From NCBI GenBank assembly GCA_029243855.1, contig JAQWRG010000039.1, forward strand, positions 1 through 48,145: DNA of 48,145 nucleotides, in the 5' to 3' direction. The notes beneath the pieces were generated by a model. It searched no databases, had not been told where the DNA came from, and saw only the letters and a list, made by a program, of their open reading frames with translations. The first letter of the stretch is position 1, and each line of letters opens with the position of its first letter. The position numbers and the translations under genes were made by a program. Source of the stretch: Flavobacteriales bacterium. GTDB lineage: Bacteria > Bacteroidota > Bacteroidia > Flavobacteriales_D > Parvicellaceae. Shown here piece after piece: positions 18,051-27,932 of the stretch.

Positions 18051-20222
18051 ATGATTTACTTAAAAAATTGCTTTTATAGTCTACTTATAAGCACATTATT
18101 CTTTCCTCTTACTTTATCATCTCAATATCAATTTTCTAATAAAATAGATCCTGCCAACTGCAGAAGTGGTGAAAAAATAGAATTTTGCAGAACCCATCAT
18201 GTTATGAATAAGCTAAAAAGTAACCCGGCTTATATGAAAGGTTTTATAAAGGACCAGATGGAAATGCAGGAGCAAGAATTGAAAATTAAAAGTGGTTCTA
18301 GACAATCTGTAGTATATACTATTCCTGTAGTTTTTCATGTTTTACATGATGGTGGTCCAGAAAACATTTCAAAAGCTCAGATTGATGATGCCATGTTTAT
18401 TTTAAATAGAGATTACAATCTTCAAAATTCAGATGCCAATAATGTTCAATCGGTTTTTCAAGGAATGCCTTCTGACGTTCAATTGGAATTTAAATTAGCG
18501 ACTAAGGCCCCTAATGGACAATGTTTTAGTGGTGTTACAAGAACACAAAATGCAATATCAAATAATGGAAGTGATGGGAGTCTTCAAGTTTCTGCTATCA
18601 TTTCTGGAAATAACGTGTACAATAATCCTTGGGCTGGCAATAGATATCTTAATATTTTTGTTTGTGGTGAAATAGGTGGAGCAGCAGGTTATACTACCAA
18701 TCCATCAGCATTTACTGGAAGTTCTATGTATAATGGTATTTGGGTTCTTCATGATTATGTAGGATCTATGGGGACATCATCTCCATACTCAAGTAGAACG
18801 TTAACTCATGAAGTAGGTCACTGGTTAAATTTAGATCACACATGGAGCGACAACAACAATCCAGGAAATGCTTCGAGTTGTAATGATGACGATAATTGTG
18901 ACGATACTCCTAGATGTATAGGAGTTAGTTCTTGCAATTTAACTTCTAATACTTGTTCAAATGATGCTGTTGATGGTTATTGGAGTTCCGATGTTGTAGA
19001 TAATGTGGAGAATTACATGGATTATTCATACTGCTCTAAAATGTTTACAGATGATCAAAAAAATAGAATGAGATCAGCTTTAAACTCAAACAGTACTGGC
19101 AGAAAAAACCTTTGGTCTACAAGTAACCTAAGTTATACAGGCGCAAACGCTACACCAACTCTTTGTGCTGCTGATTTTTATGCCGAAAGACAAGAGATTT
19201 GCAAGGGAAACAGCATACAGTTTTTTGATGCTTCTTATAATAACGCTTCGGGTTGGAGTTGGAGTTTTCCTGGAGCAACGCCATCAGTTTCAACAAGTCA
19301 AAACCCAACAGTAACTTATACAAGTTCAGGTGAGTTTGACGTTACCCTTCAAGTAAATGACCCATCAGGAAACATTCAGTCAAAAACAATGACTAATTAT
19401 ATTTATTCATTACCTGTTCCTGGTAAAATTACACCAATAGAAGAAGGTTTTGAAAATGTAAGTTCAATTCCAAATATAGATTGGTCTGTTGTGAATGGAG
19501 GAGGTCCAGGTTTTGAAATTACCAACAACGCCTCTTCAGGGGGTTCGAAATCTGTTAAATTAGACAATTCGTCCGGGGCAAATTTACAATTTGATGAATT
19601 GATAAGTTCTACTGTAAACCTATCCAATTTAGCTTCTGCAACTTTAAGTTTTAAATATGCTTTCGCTAAAATAAGTTCTAGTAATACAGATTATTTACAA
19701 ATTTTAGTTAGTAATGATTGTGGTGAAAACTGGTTTGTTAGGAAAACCCTTAGTCCCGCAACAATAGCAACAATGGGTAATACAACTTCAAATATTTCAC
19801 CAACAGGTTCAGATTGGAAATCAATTTCAGTTCCAAGTCTAGTCTCTATATATTTAGTAAATGACTTTAGGTTTAAATTTAAATTCGTTAATGGTGGAGG
19901 AAATGATTTATATATTGATGACATTAACCTTTCTGGACCCTTGTCTTTAAGAGATAATGAGAAAATCAATGACTTTTATGTATTTCCAAATCCAGCACGT
20001 AATGAATTGAATGTTTCTTTTAATTTATTATCGCAAATAACAAATGCTAGTGTACTTTTAGTTGATGCTCTGGGCAGAGAAATTAAAACAATAAATAACG
20101 CCTCTTTAAATATTGGACATAATCAATTTACCGTTGATTTAAGTTCATACCCTTCAGGGTTCTATTTTGTAAAAATAGATTCACAGGAAAGAAAATTGAT
20201 TACAAAATTCATTAAAAATTAA
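18051..20222 (+). CDS. Secreted M43 (pappalysin-type) metalloprotease with PKD domain and T9SS sorting tail
   Basis: A 723-residue exported protease. A signal peptide covers about residues 1-24 (ending LSSQ). The catalytic domain (about 80-350) has the extended zinc motif HEVGHWLNLDHTW, the M43 pattern HExxHxxxxxH, with the Met-turn in NVENYMDYSYC. Many cysteines around CNDDDNCDDTPRC likely form calcium/disulfide structure. A PKD domain follows (about 375-455: NPTVTYTSSGEFDVTLQV), then a beta-sandwich region. The last 75 residues, starting FYVFPNPARNELNVS and ending YFVKIDSQERKLITKFIKN, are a type A T9SS sorting domain, so it should be exported and surface-attached or released. An AGG just before the ATG supports the start. 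The next gene begins 2 bases after its stop. Confidence 0.92.
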   Translation: MIYLKNCFYSLLISTLFFPLTLSSQYQFSNKIDPANCRSGEKIEFCRTHHVMNKLKSNPAYMKGFIKDQMEMQEQELKIKSGSRQSVVYTIPVVFHVLHDGGPENISKAQIDDAMFILNRDYNLQNSDANNVQSVFQGMPSDVQLEFKLATKAPNGQCFSGVTRTQNAISNNGSDGSLQVSAIISGNNVYNNPWAGNRYLNIFVCGEIGGAAGYTTNPSAFTGSSMYNGIWVLHDYVGSMGTSSPYSSRTLTHEVGHWLNLDHTWSDNNNPGNASSCNDDDNCDDTPRCIGVSSCNLTSNTCSNDAVDGYWSSDVVDNVENYMDYSYCSKMFTDDQKNRMRSALNSNSTGRKNLWSTSNLSYTGANATPTLCAADFYAERQEICKGNSIQFFDASYNNASGWSWSFPGATPSVSTSQNPTVTYTSSGEFDVTLQVNDPSGNIQSKTMTNYIYSLPVPGKITPIEEGFENVSSIPNIDWSVVNGGGPGFEITNNASSGGSKSVKLDNSSGANLQFDELISSTVNLSNLASATLSFKYAFAKISSSNTDYLQILVSNDCGENWFVRKTLSPATIATMGNTTSNISPTGSDWKSISVPSLVSIYLVNDFRFKFKFVNGGGNDLYIDDINLSGPLSLRDNEKINDFYVFPNPARNELNVSFNLLSQITNASVLLVDALGREIKTINNASLNIGHNQFTVDLSSYPSGFYFVKIDSQERKLITKFIKN

Positions 20223-20224
20223 AT

Positions 20225-21385
20225 ATGCTTAAAAATGTAGCTGACAAAACTGGAAATCGAATATTAATTCTTGTTTTTTCATTTGTGTTGATTTTCAATT
20301 CGTGTAGTTCAGATTTTGATCTAAACGCACCATACAAGTCAGTTCCTATTATCTATGGGTTACTTGACCAGTCTTTAGATACTCAGTTTGTTAAAATCAA
20401 TAGGTCCTATTTAGGTGATGCAAATAATGTCCAATCTGCCTCTATAAACGATAGTACTCATTATCAAAGTATAGTGGCCAGTGTAAAGGAATATGATGTT
20501 GGAGACACTATCAATCCAGTTAATAGTTACCCTCTTGAAGAGATGTGGGTCAGTAATATTGATGATGGAATATTTTATGAAGATTCACAAAAGATTTATT
20601 TTTTTGTTACTGATGGAGTTTTAAGTGGCTCTGATACTGTTTTTTTAAATGATGAAAGCATTTACAAGCTATTTTTAGATGTTCCAGAATCTGACGATGA
20701 TGTTACCGCTAAAACGGAGTTGATAGATGGTTCAGGTTTAAATTATAATTTGCTTTACAAGCTAACATTAAAAACTTTTGGATTCAACCTTTTAAATGAT
20801 GTTGATTTAGGAACTGAGGCTGTTTATAATGATCACCAAGTTTTTTGGGAGACAGCTCCAAAGGCAAAAAGATATGAATTGTTGATGAAATTTTATTTTG
20901 ATGAAGTTTCCTATTCAGGTCAAGTTGTTTCTAAATCAATATCTTGGAATTTAGGATCTCAAACAAGTATTAATTCTGACGGTGGTGGTGAATTAAATAA
21001 AAAATTCAATGGATTAGCATTTTTTGAATTGGTTAATAGTAAGCTTTCTAACTATTCTGATGAAGCTTCTGTTGAGAAACGAATTATAGATAAGGTAGAA
21101 TTTATTGTGACAGCGGGAAATGAAGACTTGAACATATATATGGATGTTAATGAGCCAGCAACAGGAGTTGTTACAGAGCGCCCTTCCTTTACAAACATCA
21201 ATAACGGCTTAGGGATTTTTGCAAGCAAATGTCAAAAGAGTATAACTGGTAAGTTGACCAATGGTACAGTTCTTGAGCTTTGTTGGGGAGGTATTACATC
21301 AGGTTATAAATTTTGTTCTGACTCTGCTGATCAGGTAACAGGTATTTCAAACTTAACGGGTGGCGTAATTGTTGGGTGTAACTAG
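20225..21385 (+). CDS. Uncharacterised lipoprotein paired with the M43 protease
   Basis: A 386-residue lipoprotein: the leader ILILVFSFVLIFNSC has a lipobox with Cys27. The mature part starts with SSDFDLNAPYKSVPIIYGLLDQSLDTQFVKINRSYLGD, a sequence style of short beta strands reminiscent of Bacteroidota DUF4249-type lipoproteins; I cannot confirm membership. No catalytic motif is visible. Two bases separate it from the M43 protease stop, so the two are likely cotranscribed, and a partner or surface-assembly role is an inference from that. The stop shares CTAG (21382-21385) with the convergent leucine-rich-repeat gene. Confidence 0.8.
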   Translation: MLKNVADKTGNRILILVFSFVLIFNSCSSDFDLNAPYKSVPIIYGLLDQSLDTQFVKINRSYLGDANNVQSASINDSTHYQSIVASVKEYDVGDTINPVNSYPLEEMWVSNIDDGIFYEDSQKIYFFVTDGVLSGSDTVFLNDESIYKLFLDVPESDDDVTAKTELIDGSGLNYNLLYKLTLKTFGFNLLNDVDLGTEAVYNDHQVFWETAPKAKRYELLMKFYFDEVSYSGQVVSKSISWNLGSQTSINSDGGGELNKKFNGLAFFELVNSKLSNYSDEASVEKRIIDKVEFIVTAGNEDLNIYMDVNEPATGVVTERPSFTNINNGLGIFASKCQKSITGKLTNGTVLELCWGGITSGYKFCSDSADQVTGISNLTGGVIVGCN

Positions 21386-22002
21386 TATCCGCAATTGCAT
21401 GAGTTTGAAAAATGTATTTCGCTATTTGGGAGTAATTTATTAATTCTTGCTTTTTCTTCTTTGGAAAACATAATTACTCTCAGATCTATTTCTTCTAGGT
21501 TTTTTAATTCTCCAATTGATTTAGATACATATTTAATCTCATTTGACCATAGGTCTAAATATTCAAGGTTTTTAAATTGATTTATGCTGTCAGGAATCTG
21601 ATTTAAAAGATTTCTATTTAAAATGATTTTTTTTAAATTTTCTAAGGAGCTTAGAAGGCATGGGAACTCTTTAAATCTATTTTTAGATAAGTCAATGCTT
21701 TGAAGATTAGATAATTGTTGGCATTCTTTTGGGAGTTTTGATAATTTGTTGTTTTTAAGGTTTAACGACTTTAAATTGATTAATTCTCCTATTTCTTTTG
21801 GTAGTGACGAGATTCTTTTCCCTGATAAATCTAAAATAAAGACACTGTCAATATTTTCTAATGCATTTTGTAAGTCGGTATATTTTTTGGATTCCTGACA
21901 GTAGGTGGTTGTCCATAAAAAACAAAAAACTAGGGTAGTAAATAAGTGACTAGAATTAAACTTGATTTTTTTGTAATATTTTTTTTGCCTTTTCACAATC
22001 AA
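21382..22002 (-). CDS. Exported leucine-rich-repeat protein
   Basis: A 206-residue protein with a signal peptide (about 12-36, SHLFTTLVFCFLWTTTYCQ) and about six leucine-rich repeats at 55-190: SLPKEIGELINLKSLNL, KLPKECQQLSNLQSIDL, EFPCLLSSLENLKKIIL, QIPDSINQFKNLEYLDL, YVSKSIGELKNLEEIDL. Such repeats form a curved protein-binding surface; the partner is unknown. The only ATG that keeps the signal peptide is 22002, which overlaps the end of ribF by 47 bases, so translation may depend on ribosomes finishing ribF. It ends in a cysteine-containing tail (NSCNCGY). Confidence 0.85.
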   Translation of the reverse strand: MIVKRQKKYYKKIKFNSSHLFTTLVFCFLWTTTYCQESKKYTDLQNALENIDSVFILDLSGKRISSLPKEIGELINLKSLNLKNNKLSKLPKECQQLSNLQSIDLSKNRFKEFPCLLSSLENLKKIILNRNLLNQIPDSINQFKNLEYLDLWSNEIKYVSKSIGELKNLEEIDLRVIMFSKEEKARINKLLPNSEIHFSNSCNCGY

Positions 22003-22897
22003 TGGCTATTTGCTTTTTTAGAGTCTCAATATCGTTAAATTTAATTTCATCTCTTATTATATCAATCAAATCAACTTGAATACGTTTTCCATAAATAGAT
22101 TCATTGAAGTTAAATAAATGTACTTCAAGTCTAAGTTCGTTGGTAATATTGTTTAATGTTGGCCTTGTTCCGATATTCATAATGCCATCCAATAGTTTGT
22201 TTTCAATATTTACTTTAACAGCGTAAACGCCATGTTTGGGAATGATTTTGTCGTTGTTAGAAAGTGAAATATTTGCAGTTGGAAAACCTAATGTTTTACC
22301 TATTCCGTCACCATGTTTAATTTCTCCAGTAATGAAATAGTTATATCCTAAGAAATCTTTAACTAATGATAGTTGGCCGCTATTTATTGCAGTTCTTATT
22401 TTGGTTGAGCTAATGCTTATTTCGTCAATCTCTTGAGCAGCAATTTCTTCCAATTGATAGTTTTCTTTTTCTTGCATTGATCTTAATAGGTCAATATTTC
22501 CGCTTCTGTCGTTTCCAAAGTGGTGGTCGTATCCAATTACTAACGTGTGAACATTTAATTCTTTTATTAAATGTTGTTTGACATAGTCTGTGCCGCTCAT
22601 TTTAGAAAAACTTTTTGTAAATGGGTAGACTACTAAGTGGTTTAGCCCAAGTTGCTCTAAAAGTTTAATTTTTTCATCTAAAGTGTTGATTAATTTAATC
22701 GATTGATTTTTGAAAAGTACAGATCTTGGGTGTGGGTCAAAAGTTAATAAAACACTTTCCCCATTTATTGTATTTGCAATTTTACACAGACGACTTATTA
22801 TTTTCTGGTGTCCAAAGTGAACCCCATCAAATGTCCCTACTGTAATTACTGGGTTTTTAATGTTTTTATATGAGGAGATTCCGTAGTGGACTTGCAT
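21956..22897 (-). CDS. ribF: Bifunctional riboflavin kinase / FAD synthetase
   Basis: Converts riboflavin to FMN and FMN to FAD. The 313-residue protein has an N-terminal adenylyltransferase domain (VTVGTFDGVHFGHQKII, LLTFDPHPRSVL, VIGYDHHFGNDRSG, ISSTKIRTAI) and a C-terminal flavokinase domain (about 180-305) with GDGIGKTLGFPTANI, HGVYAVKV, NIGTRPT and the catalytic-Glu strand LEVHLFNFNESIYG. Length agrees with the family (300-320). FAD made here serves SdhA and MetF among others. It is divergent from atpD across 160 bases. Confidence 0.96.
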   Translation of the reverse strand: MQVHYGISSYKNIKNPVITVGTFDGVHFGHQKIISRLCKIANTINGESVLLTFDPHPRSVLFKNQSIKLINTLDEKIKLLEQLGLNHLVVYPFTKSFSKMSGTDYVKQHLIKELNVHTLVIGYDHHFGNDRSGNIDLLRSMQEKENYQLEEIAAQEIDEISISSTKIRTAINSGQLSLVKDFLGYNYFITGEIKHGDGIGKTLGFPTANISLSNNDKIIPKHGVYAVKVNIENKLLDGIMNIGTRPTLNNITNELRLEVHLFNFNESIYGKRIQVDLIDIIRDEIKFNDIETLKKQIAIDCEKAKKILQKNQV

Positions 22898-23045
22898 TTA
22901 TTAAATAATTAAACGAAGGTACATTTAATTGTGAATTTTACGTGTTTGTTTAAATTCAAAAATTGTAATTCATAAAGTGACGATTTTATTAACATAGCAG
23001 AGGTTTTATTATAAATTATATTATTTTCGCATCGATTAATTTTAA

Positions 23046-24563
<1,518 letters not shown>

Positions 24564-24566
24564 TTT

Positions 24567-24800
24567 ATGGAAGTTCAAATAATAACACCAGATAAAACAA
24601 TCTTCTCAGGATCTGCTGATTTGGTTGTAGTCCCAGGTTCTGATGGTCAAATTGGTATTTTAGACAACCATGCTCCCTTAGTTTCCTCAATGCAAAAAGG
24701 TCAAGTTAAGGTTAGAAAAGGAAGTGATGATCAGTTTTTTGATGTTGAAGGTGGAGTTGTTGAGGTTCTAAAGAATCAAGTGATTGTGTTGGCTTCTTAA
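24567..24800 (+). CDS. atpC: F1Fo ATP synthase subunit epsilon, short form
   Basis: A 77-residue epsilon subunit comprising only the N-terminal beta-sandwich (MEVQIITPDKTIFSG, VVPGSDGQIGILDNHAPLVS, VEGGVVEVLKNQVIVLA). The C-terminal helical hairpin that inhibits hydrolysis in E. coli (about 130-residue subunit) is missing. Such short forms are common in Bacteroidota. It is the second gene of the atpDC operon and is followed by an intrinsic terminator. Confidence 0.95.
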   Translation: MEVQIITPDKTIFSGSADLVVVPGSDGQIGILDNHAPLVSSMQKGQVKVRKGSDDQFFDVEGGVVEVLKNQVIVLAS

Positions 24801-24822
24801 ATTACTTAAAAGTTTATCAAAT

Positions 24823-24856
24823 AAAAAAGGCATCTCATGCATGAGATGCCTTTTTT
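24823..24856. terminator. Bidirectional intrinsic terminator after atpC
   Basis: A perfect 22-bp palindrome (24829-24850: GGCATCTCATG and its reverse complement) is flanked by an A-run and a T-run of six, so the hairpin with U-tract works on both strands, ending atpDC and the convergent gene at 24877. Confidence 0.92.
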
Positions 24857-24876
24857 ATTTAGAGTAAAATTTAGAT

Positions 24877-25254
24877 TTATTTTTCTTCTTCAACTGTTGT
24901 GATTTCTTCTTCAGTTGTTTCTGTTTCGTTTGTTGAATAAAAAGAATCTTTTGCTTTATTTATAGTTTCTTTAAAAGTAGATTTAACTTCTTCAGATTTT
25001 TCATTCATTTTTAATTCTAAATCTCTTAAGAATGGTAGGTTGTCAAAAAGAATGGTTTTGTTTTTCTCTATTTTATTTTCAAAATCATCTTTTGTAGATG
25101 CTACAGTTTTGAAAAAATCACCAACTATATTTTTACCTTCTAGATCGGTTTTCTTTCCAACTTCTACAAGATCATTAAATTCAGCTTTAATTTTTTCGTT
25201 TGTTTGCATAGCAAGTCCTAGACCAGCGTATGTTAATGTTTTAAGTGTTTCCAT
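24877..25254 (-). CDS. Phasin-like helical protein (paralogue B)
   Basis: A 125-residue, highly charged, helical protein. It opens METLKTLTYAGLGLAMQTNEKIKAEF, then NDLVEVGKKTDLEGKNIVGDFF, and ends with an acidic tail rich in Glu and Thr. The upstream gene encodes a paralogue with the same order of segments. The pattern (hydrophobic YAGLGLA start, ND/LVxxGK..EGKxxxxDFF, coiled region) matches the PhaF/phasin-like or polyhydroxyalkanoate-system family found in Bacteroidota. Binding of granules or membranes is plausible but unproven. It starts 2 bases after the paralogue's stop. Confidence 0.8.
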   Translation of the reverse strand: METLKTLTYAGLGLAMQTNEKIKAEFNDLVEVGKKTDLEGKNIVGDFFKTVASTKDDFENKIEKNKTILFDNLPFLRDLELKMNEKSEEVKSTFKETINKAKDSFYSTNETETTEEEITTVEEEK

Positions 25255-25256
25255 TG

Positions 25257-25595
25257 TTATTTTGTTGTTTTAGTAGTTGTTTTCTTTTTTGTTGTTTTCG
25301 CTTTTTGAAGTTCAATTTCAAGTTTATTTATTTTATCGTTAAGCTCTTGAATTTCTTTGTCCTTGTTAAAAAAATCGAACTTTTCAGTGATTTTGTCACT
25401 TGCAACTTTGAATTTTGATTCAAATTCTTCTCTTTTTTTATCTGTTGAAGCAAAGAAGTCTTCAATAATTTTTTTTCCTTCAGTGTCAGAAATCATGCCT
25501 TTTTCAACTAGGTCGTTAATTGTTTCTTTAACTTTTTCAGATGTAACTGTAGCTAGGCCAACCCCTGCATACGCTATATTTTTTAAAATTTCCAT
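25257..25595 (-). CDS. Phasin-like helical protein (paralogue A)
   Basis: A 112-residue protein starting at ATG 25595 (MEILKNIAYAGVGLATVTSE); the longer open frame upstream adds residues with no counterpart in the paralogue. Shared features with the next gene are the YAGVGLA stretch, NDLVEKGMISDTEGKKIIEDFF and a heptad-rich middle. Its tail differs: a Lys/Thr-rich stretch (KAKTTKKKTTTKTTK) like the basic PhaF tail, while paralogue B has an acidic one, so the two could interact. Both are probably transcribed from the -7 element at 25615-25622. Confidence 0.8.
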   Translation of the reverse strand: MEILKNIAYAGVGLATVTSEKVKETINDLVEKGMISDTEGKKIIEDFFASTDKKREEFESKFKVASDKITEKFDFFNKDKEIQELNDKINKLEIELQKAKTTKKKTTTKTTK

Positions 25596-25614
25596 AATTA
25601 GTTGTTTAGTGAAC

Positions 25615-25622
25615 CAAAAGTA
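25615..25622 (-). promoter_or_regulatory. -7 promoter element of the phasin-like operon
   Basis: On the minus strand TACTTTTG, an exact TAnnTTTG match, 19 bases before the start codon at 25595. No clear -33 TTG at standard spacing. Confidence 0.4.
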
Positions 25623-25685
25623 TGGCAATTTTAAGAACTTTATTTTAAATAGCTGATTTACAAGTGTTTAAGATTTATTTTAGGG

Positions 25686-25710
25686 TTAACTATTATTAAA
25701 TAATAGTTAA
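25686..25710. terminator. AT-only hairpin immediately after rnhB
   Basis: Two 12-base arms, TTAACTATTATT and AATAATAGTTAA, around a single A form a near-perfect hairpin starting one base after the rnhB stop codon. It has no good U-tract on the minus strand, so it may be an RNA-end stabiliser or weak terminator. Confidence 0.35.
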
Positions 25711-25711
25711 T

Positions 25712-26293
25712 TTACTTTGGGAGTAGTGTAAATGATTTTCTATGATAATAGGTTGCTCCGTATTTTCCTATTGCGTTTCTATGTTCTTTGGTAGGGTAGC
25801 CCTTATTTTTTGCCCACAGGTATTTTGGTTCTTTAGCATGAAGCTTCATCATGATGTCGTCCCTATATGTTTTAGCTAGAATTGAAGCAGCAGCAATGCT
25901 CATGTATTTTGAGTCCCCTTTGATTATGCACTTATGATTAATGTCTTTGTAATTGTTGAACCTGTTCCCATCAACTAAAATTAATTCAGGTTTGTTTTTG
26001 AGTTGGTCAATTGCTAAATGCATAGCCTTAAAGGAGGCGTTTAGAATATTTATTTTATCAATTTCCTTTGGAGAGACAATTCCTACTGCCCAGTTTAGTG
26101 CCTCACTTTCAATAATTGGTCTTAATTTATTTCTTTGTAATTCAGTTAATTTTTTTGAATCGTTTAGTAATTTATTTTTAAAATCTTTTGGGAGAATTAC
26201 TGCTGCTGCAACAACCGGTCCAGCAAGACATCCTCTTCCAGCTTCATCACAACCAACTTCAATTAAAGTTTTATCAAAAAACGGTTCAAGCAC
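25712..26293 (-). CDS. rnhB: Ribonuclease HII
   Basis: Cleaves RNA in RNA/DNA hybrids and at single ribonucleotides in DNA. The 193-residue protein has the catalytic metal-binding residues in [15 protein letters not shown] (Asp, Glu), LILVDGN (Asp) and the [21 protein letters not shown] helix. The last residues [15 protein letters not shown] match the family end. It follows glyS by 3 bases on the same strand, so they are probably cotranscribed. Confidence 0.96.
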   Translation of the reverse strand: MLEPFFDKTLIEVGCDEAGRGCLAGPVVAAAVILPKDFKNKLLNDSKKLTELQRNKLRPIIESEALNWAVGIVSPKEIDKINILNASFKAMHLAIDQLKNKPELILVDGNRFNNYKDINHKCIIKGDSKYMSIAAASILAKTYRDDIMMKLHAKEPKYLWAKNKGYPTKEHRNAIGKYGATYYHRKSFTLLPK

Positions 26294-26296
26294 AAG

Positions 26297-27823
26297 TTAG
26301 AATAAAGTTTTCATGTTGGTTTTTTGGTCTATAATTGTAGATAAATCTTTTATTAAAACCCTTTTTTGATTCATGGTGTCCCTCTCTCTTAAGGTAACTT
26401 TATTATCTTCAAGGGTTTCATGATCAATGGTAATACAAAATGGTGTTCCTATGGCGTCATTTCTTCGATATCTTTTACCAATTGAATCTTTTTCTTCATA
26501 TAAACACTGAAAGTCAAGCTTAAGAGAATGGTAAATTTCTTTTGCTTTTTCTCCTAGACCATCTTTTTTAACTAGAGGTAAAATAGCAGCTTTTGTTGGG
26601 GCAAGAGGTGGTGCAATTGAAAGAACAACTCTCGAACTCCCGTTCTCTAACTCTTCTTCTTTTAATGAATGAGAAAGAAGTGCTAAAAACATTCTATCTA
26701 ACCCAATAGATGTTTCCACAACATAAGGAACATAGCTTTCATTTAATTCTGGATCAAAATATCTTTGTTTTTTCTTTGAGTGTTCTTCATGTTGTTTCAG
26801 GTCAAAATCTGTTCTTGAATGTATTCCTTCAAGTTCTTTAAATCCAAAAGGAAATTTAAATTCTATGTCACAAGCAGCATCAGCATAATGCGCTAATTTT
26901 ATATGATCATGAAATCTTAAATCTTCATTGTTGAAACCCAATGATTTGTGCCATGCTATTCTAGTTTCCTTCCAGTGATTATACCATTCTTTTTGACTTC
27001 CAGGTTTAATAAAAAATTGCATTTCCATTTGCTCAAACTCACGCATTCTAAAAATAAATTGTCGTGCAATTATTTCATTTCTAAATGCTTTCCCAATTTG
27101 AGCAATTCCAAAAGGAAGTTTTTTTCGTCCAGTTTTTTGAACATTTAAGTAATTTACAAAAATACCTTGTGCTGTTTCTGGTCGTAAATATATTTTGGAT
27201 GAATCGTCCGACAGAGATCCTATTTCAGTGCTAAACATCAAGTTAAACTGCCTTACTTTAGTCCAGTTGTTTGAGCCACTAACTGGACATTTTATTCCCA
27301 ATTCTATAATTAAATCATAAATAGCATCTAGGTTGTCACCATTAAATGCCACTTCCATTTTACTTTCTATAGTTTTGATTTCTTCATTTCTTCTTAGAAT
27401 GTTGCCATTTGTGGTTCTAAATGTGTTTTCATCAAAATCATTACCAAATCGTTTCTTAGCTTTTTTTACGTCTTTGTTGTTTTTCTCTTCAATTTTTCCA
27501 ATATGATCTTCAATTAGGACATCAGCTCGGTATCTTTTTTTGGAATCCTTATTGTCAATTAATGGGTCGTTGAAAGCATCTACGTGGCCTGAAGCTTTCC
27601 AAGTTGTGGGATGCATGAAAATGGCCGCATCTAAACCAACAATATTTTCATTCATTTGAACCATTGATTTCCACCAATATTTTTTGATGTTGTTTTTTAG
27701 TTCAATTCCATTTTGACCATAATCGTAAGTAGCGCTTAATCCATCATATATTTCACTACTAGGAAATATAAATCCAAATTCTTTAGAGTGGCTAATTATT
27801 TTTTTAAAGTGTTCTTCATTCAT
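26297..27823 (-). CDS. glyS: Glycyl-tRNA synthetase, alpha2-type class II
   Basis: Charges tRNA-Gly with glycine. The 508-residue protein is the single-chain (archaeal/eukaryote-like) type used by Bacteroidota: N-terminal FGFIFPSSEIYDGLSATYDYG, motif 2 in FRNEIIARQFIFRMREFEQMEMQFF, class II motif 3 in VVETSIGLDRMFLAL, and a C-terminal anticodon-binding domain (about 410-505: VVLSIAPPLAPTKAAILPL). A clear promoter element lies upstream at 27856. Confidence 0.97.
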   Translation of the reverse strand: MNEEHFKKIISHSKEFGFIFPSSEIYDGLSATYDYGQNGIELKNNIKKYWWKSMVQMNENIVGLDAAIFMHPTTWKASGHVDAFNDPLIDNKDSKKRYRADVLIEDHIGKIEEKNNKDVKKAKKRFGNDFDENTFRTTNGNILRRNEEIKTIESKMEVAFNGDNLDAIYDLIIELGIKCPVSGSNNWTKVRQFNLMFSTEIGSLSDDSSKIYLRPETAQGIFVNYLNVQKTGRKKLPFGIAQIGKAFRNEIIARQFIFRMREFEQMEMQFFIKPGSQKEWYNHWKETRIAWHKSLGFNNEDLRFHDHIKLAHYADAACDIEFKFPFGFKELEGIHSRTDFDLKQHEEHSKKKQRYFDPELNESYVPYVVETSIGLDRMFLALLSHSLKEEELENGSSRVVLSIAPPLAPTKAAILPLVKKDGLGEKAKEIYHSLKLDFQCLYEEKDSIGKRYRRNDAIGTPFCITIDHETLEDNKVTLRERDTMNQKRVLIKDLSTIIDQKTNMKTLF

Positions 27824-27855
27824 TCTAATTGATATTTTAGAAAATTGATTTTACG

Positions 27856-27863
27856 CAAAAATA
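27856..27863 (-). promoter_or_regulatory. -7 promoter element of glyS-rnhB
   Basis: On the minus strand TATTTTTG, an exact TAnnTTTG match, 32 bases before the glyS start codon. No TTG at the usual -33 distance. Confidence 0.42.
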
Positions 27864-27932
27864 GAACTTCCCACGAAAGAGTTATATTTAGATGATTATT
27901 TATTCTAAATATTTATTTATAATCTATTTAAA

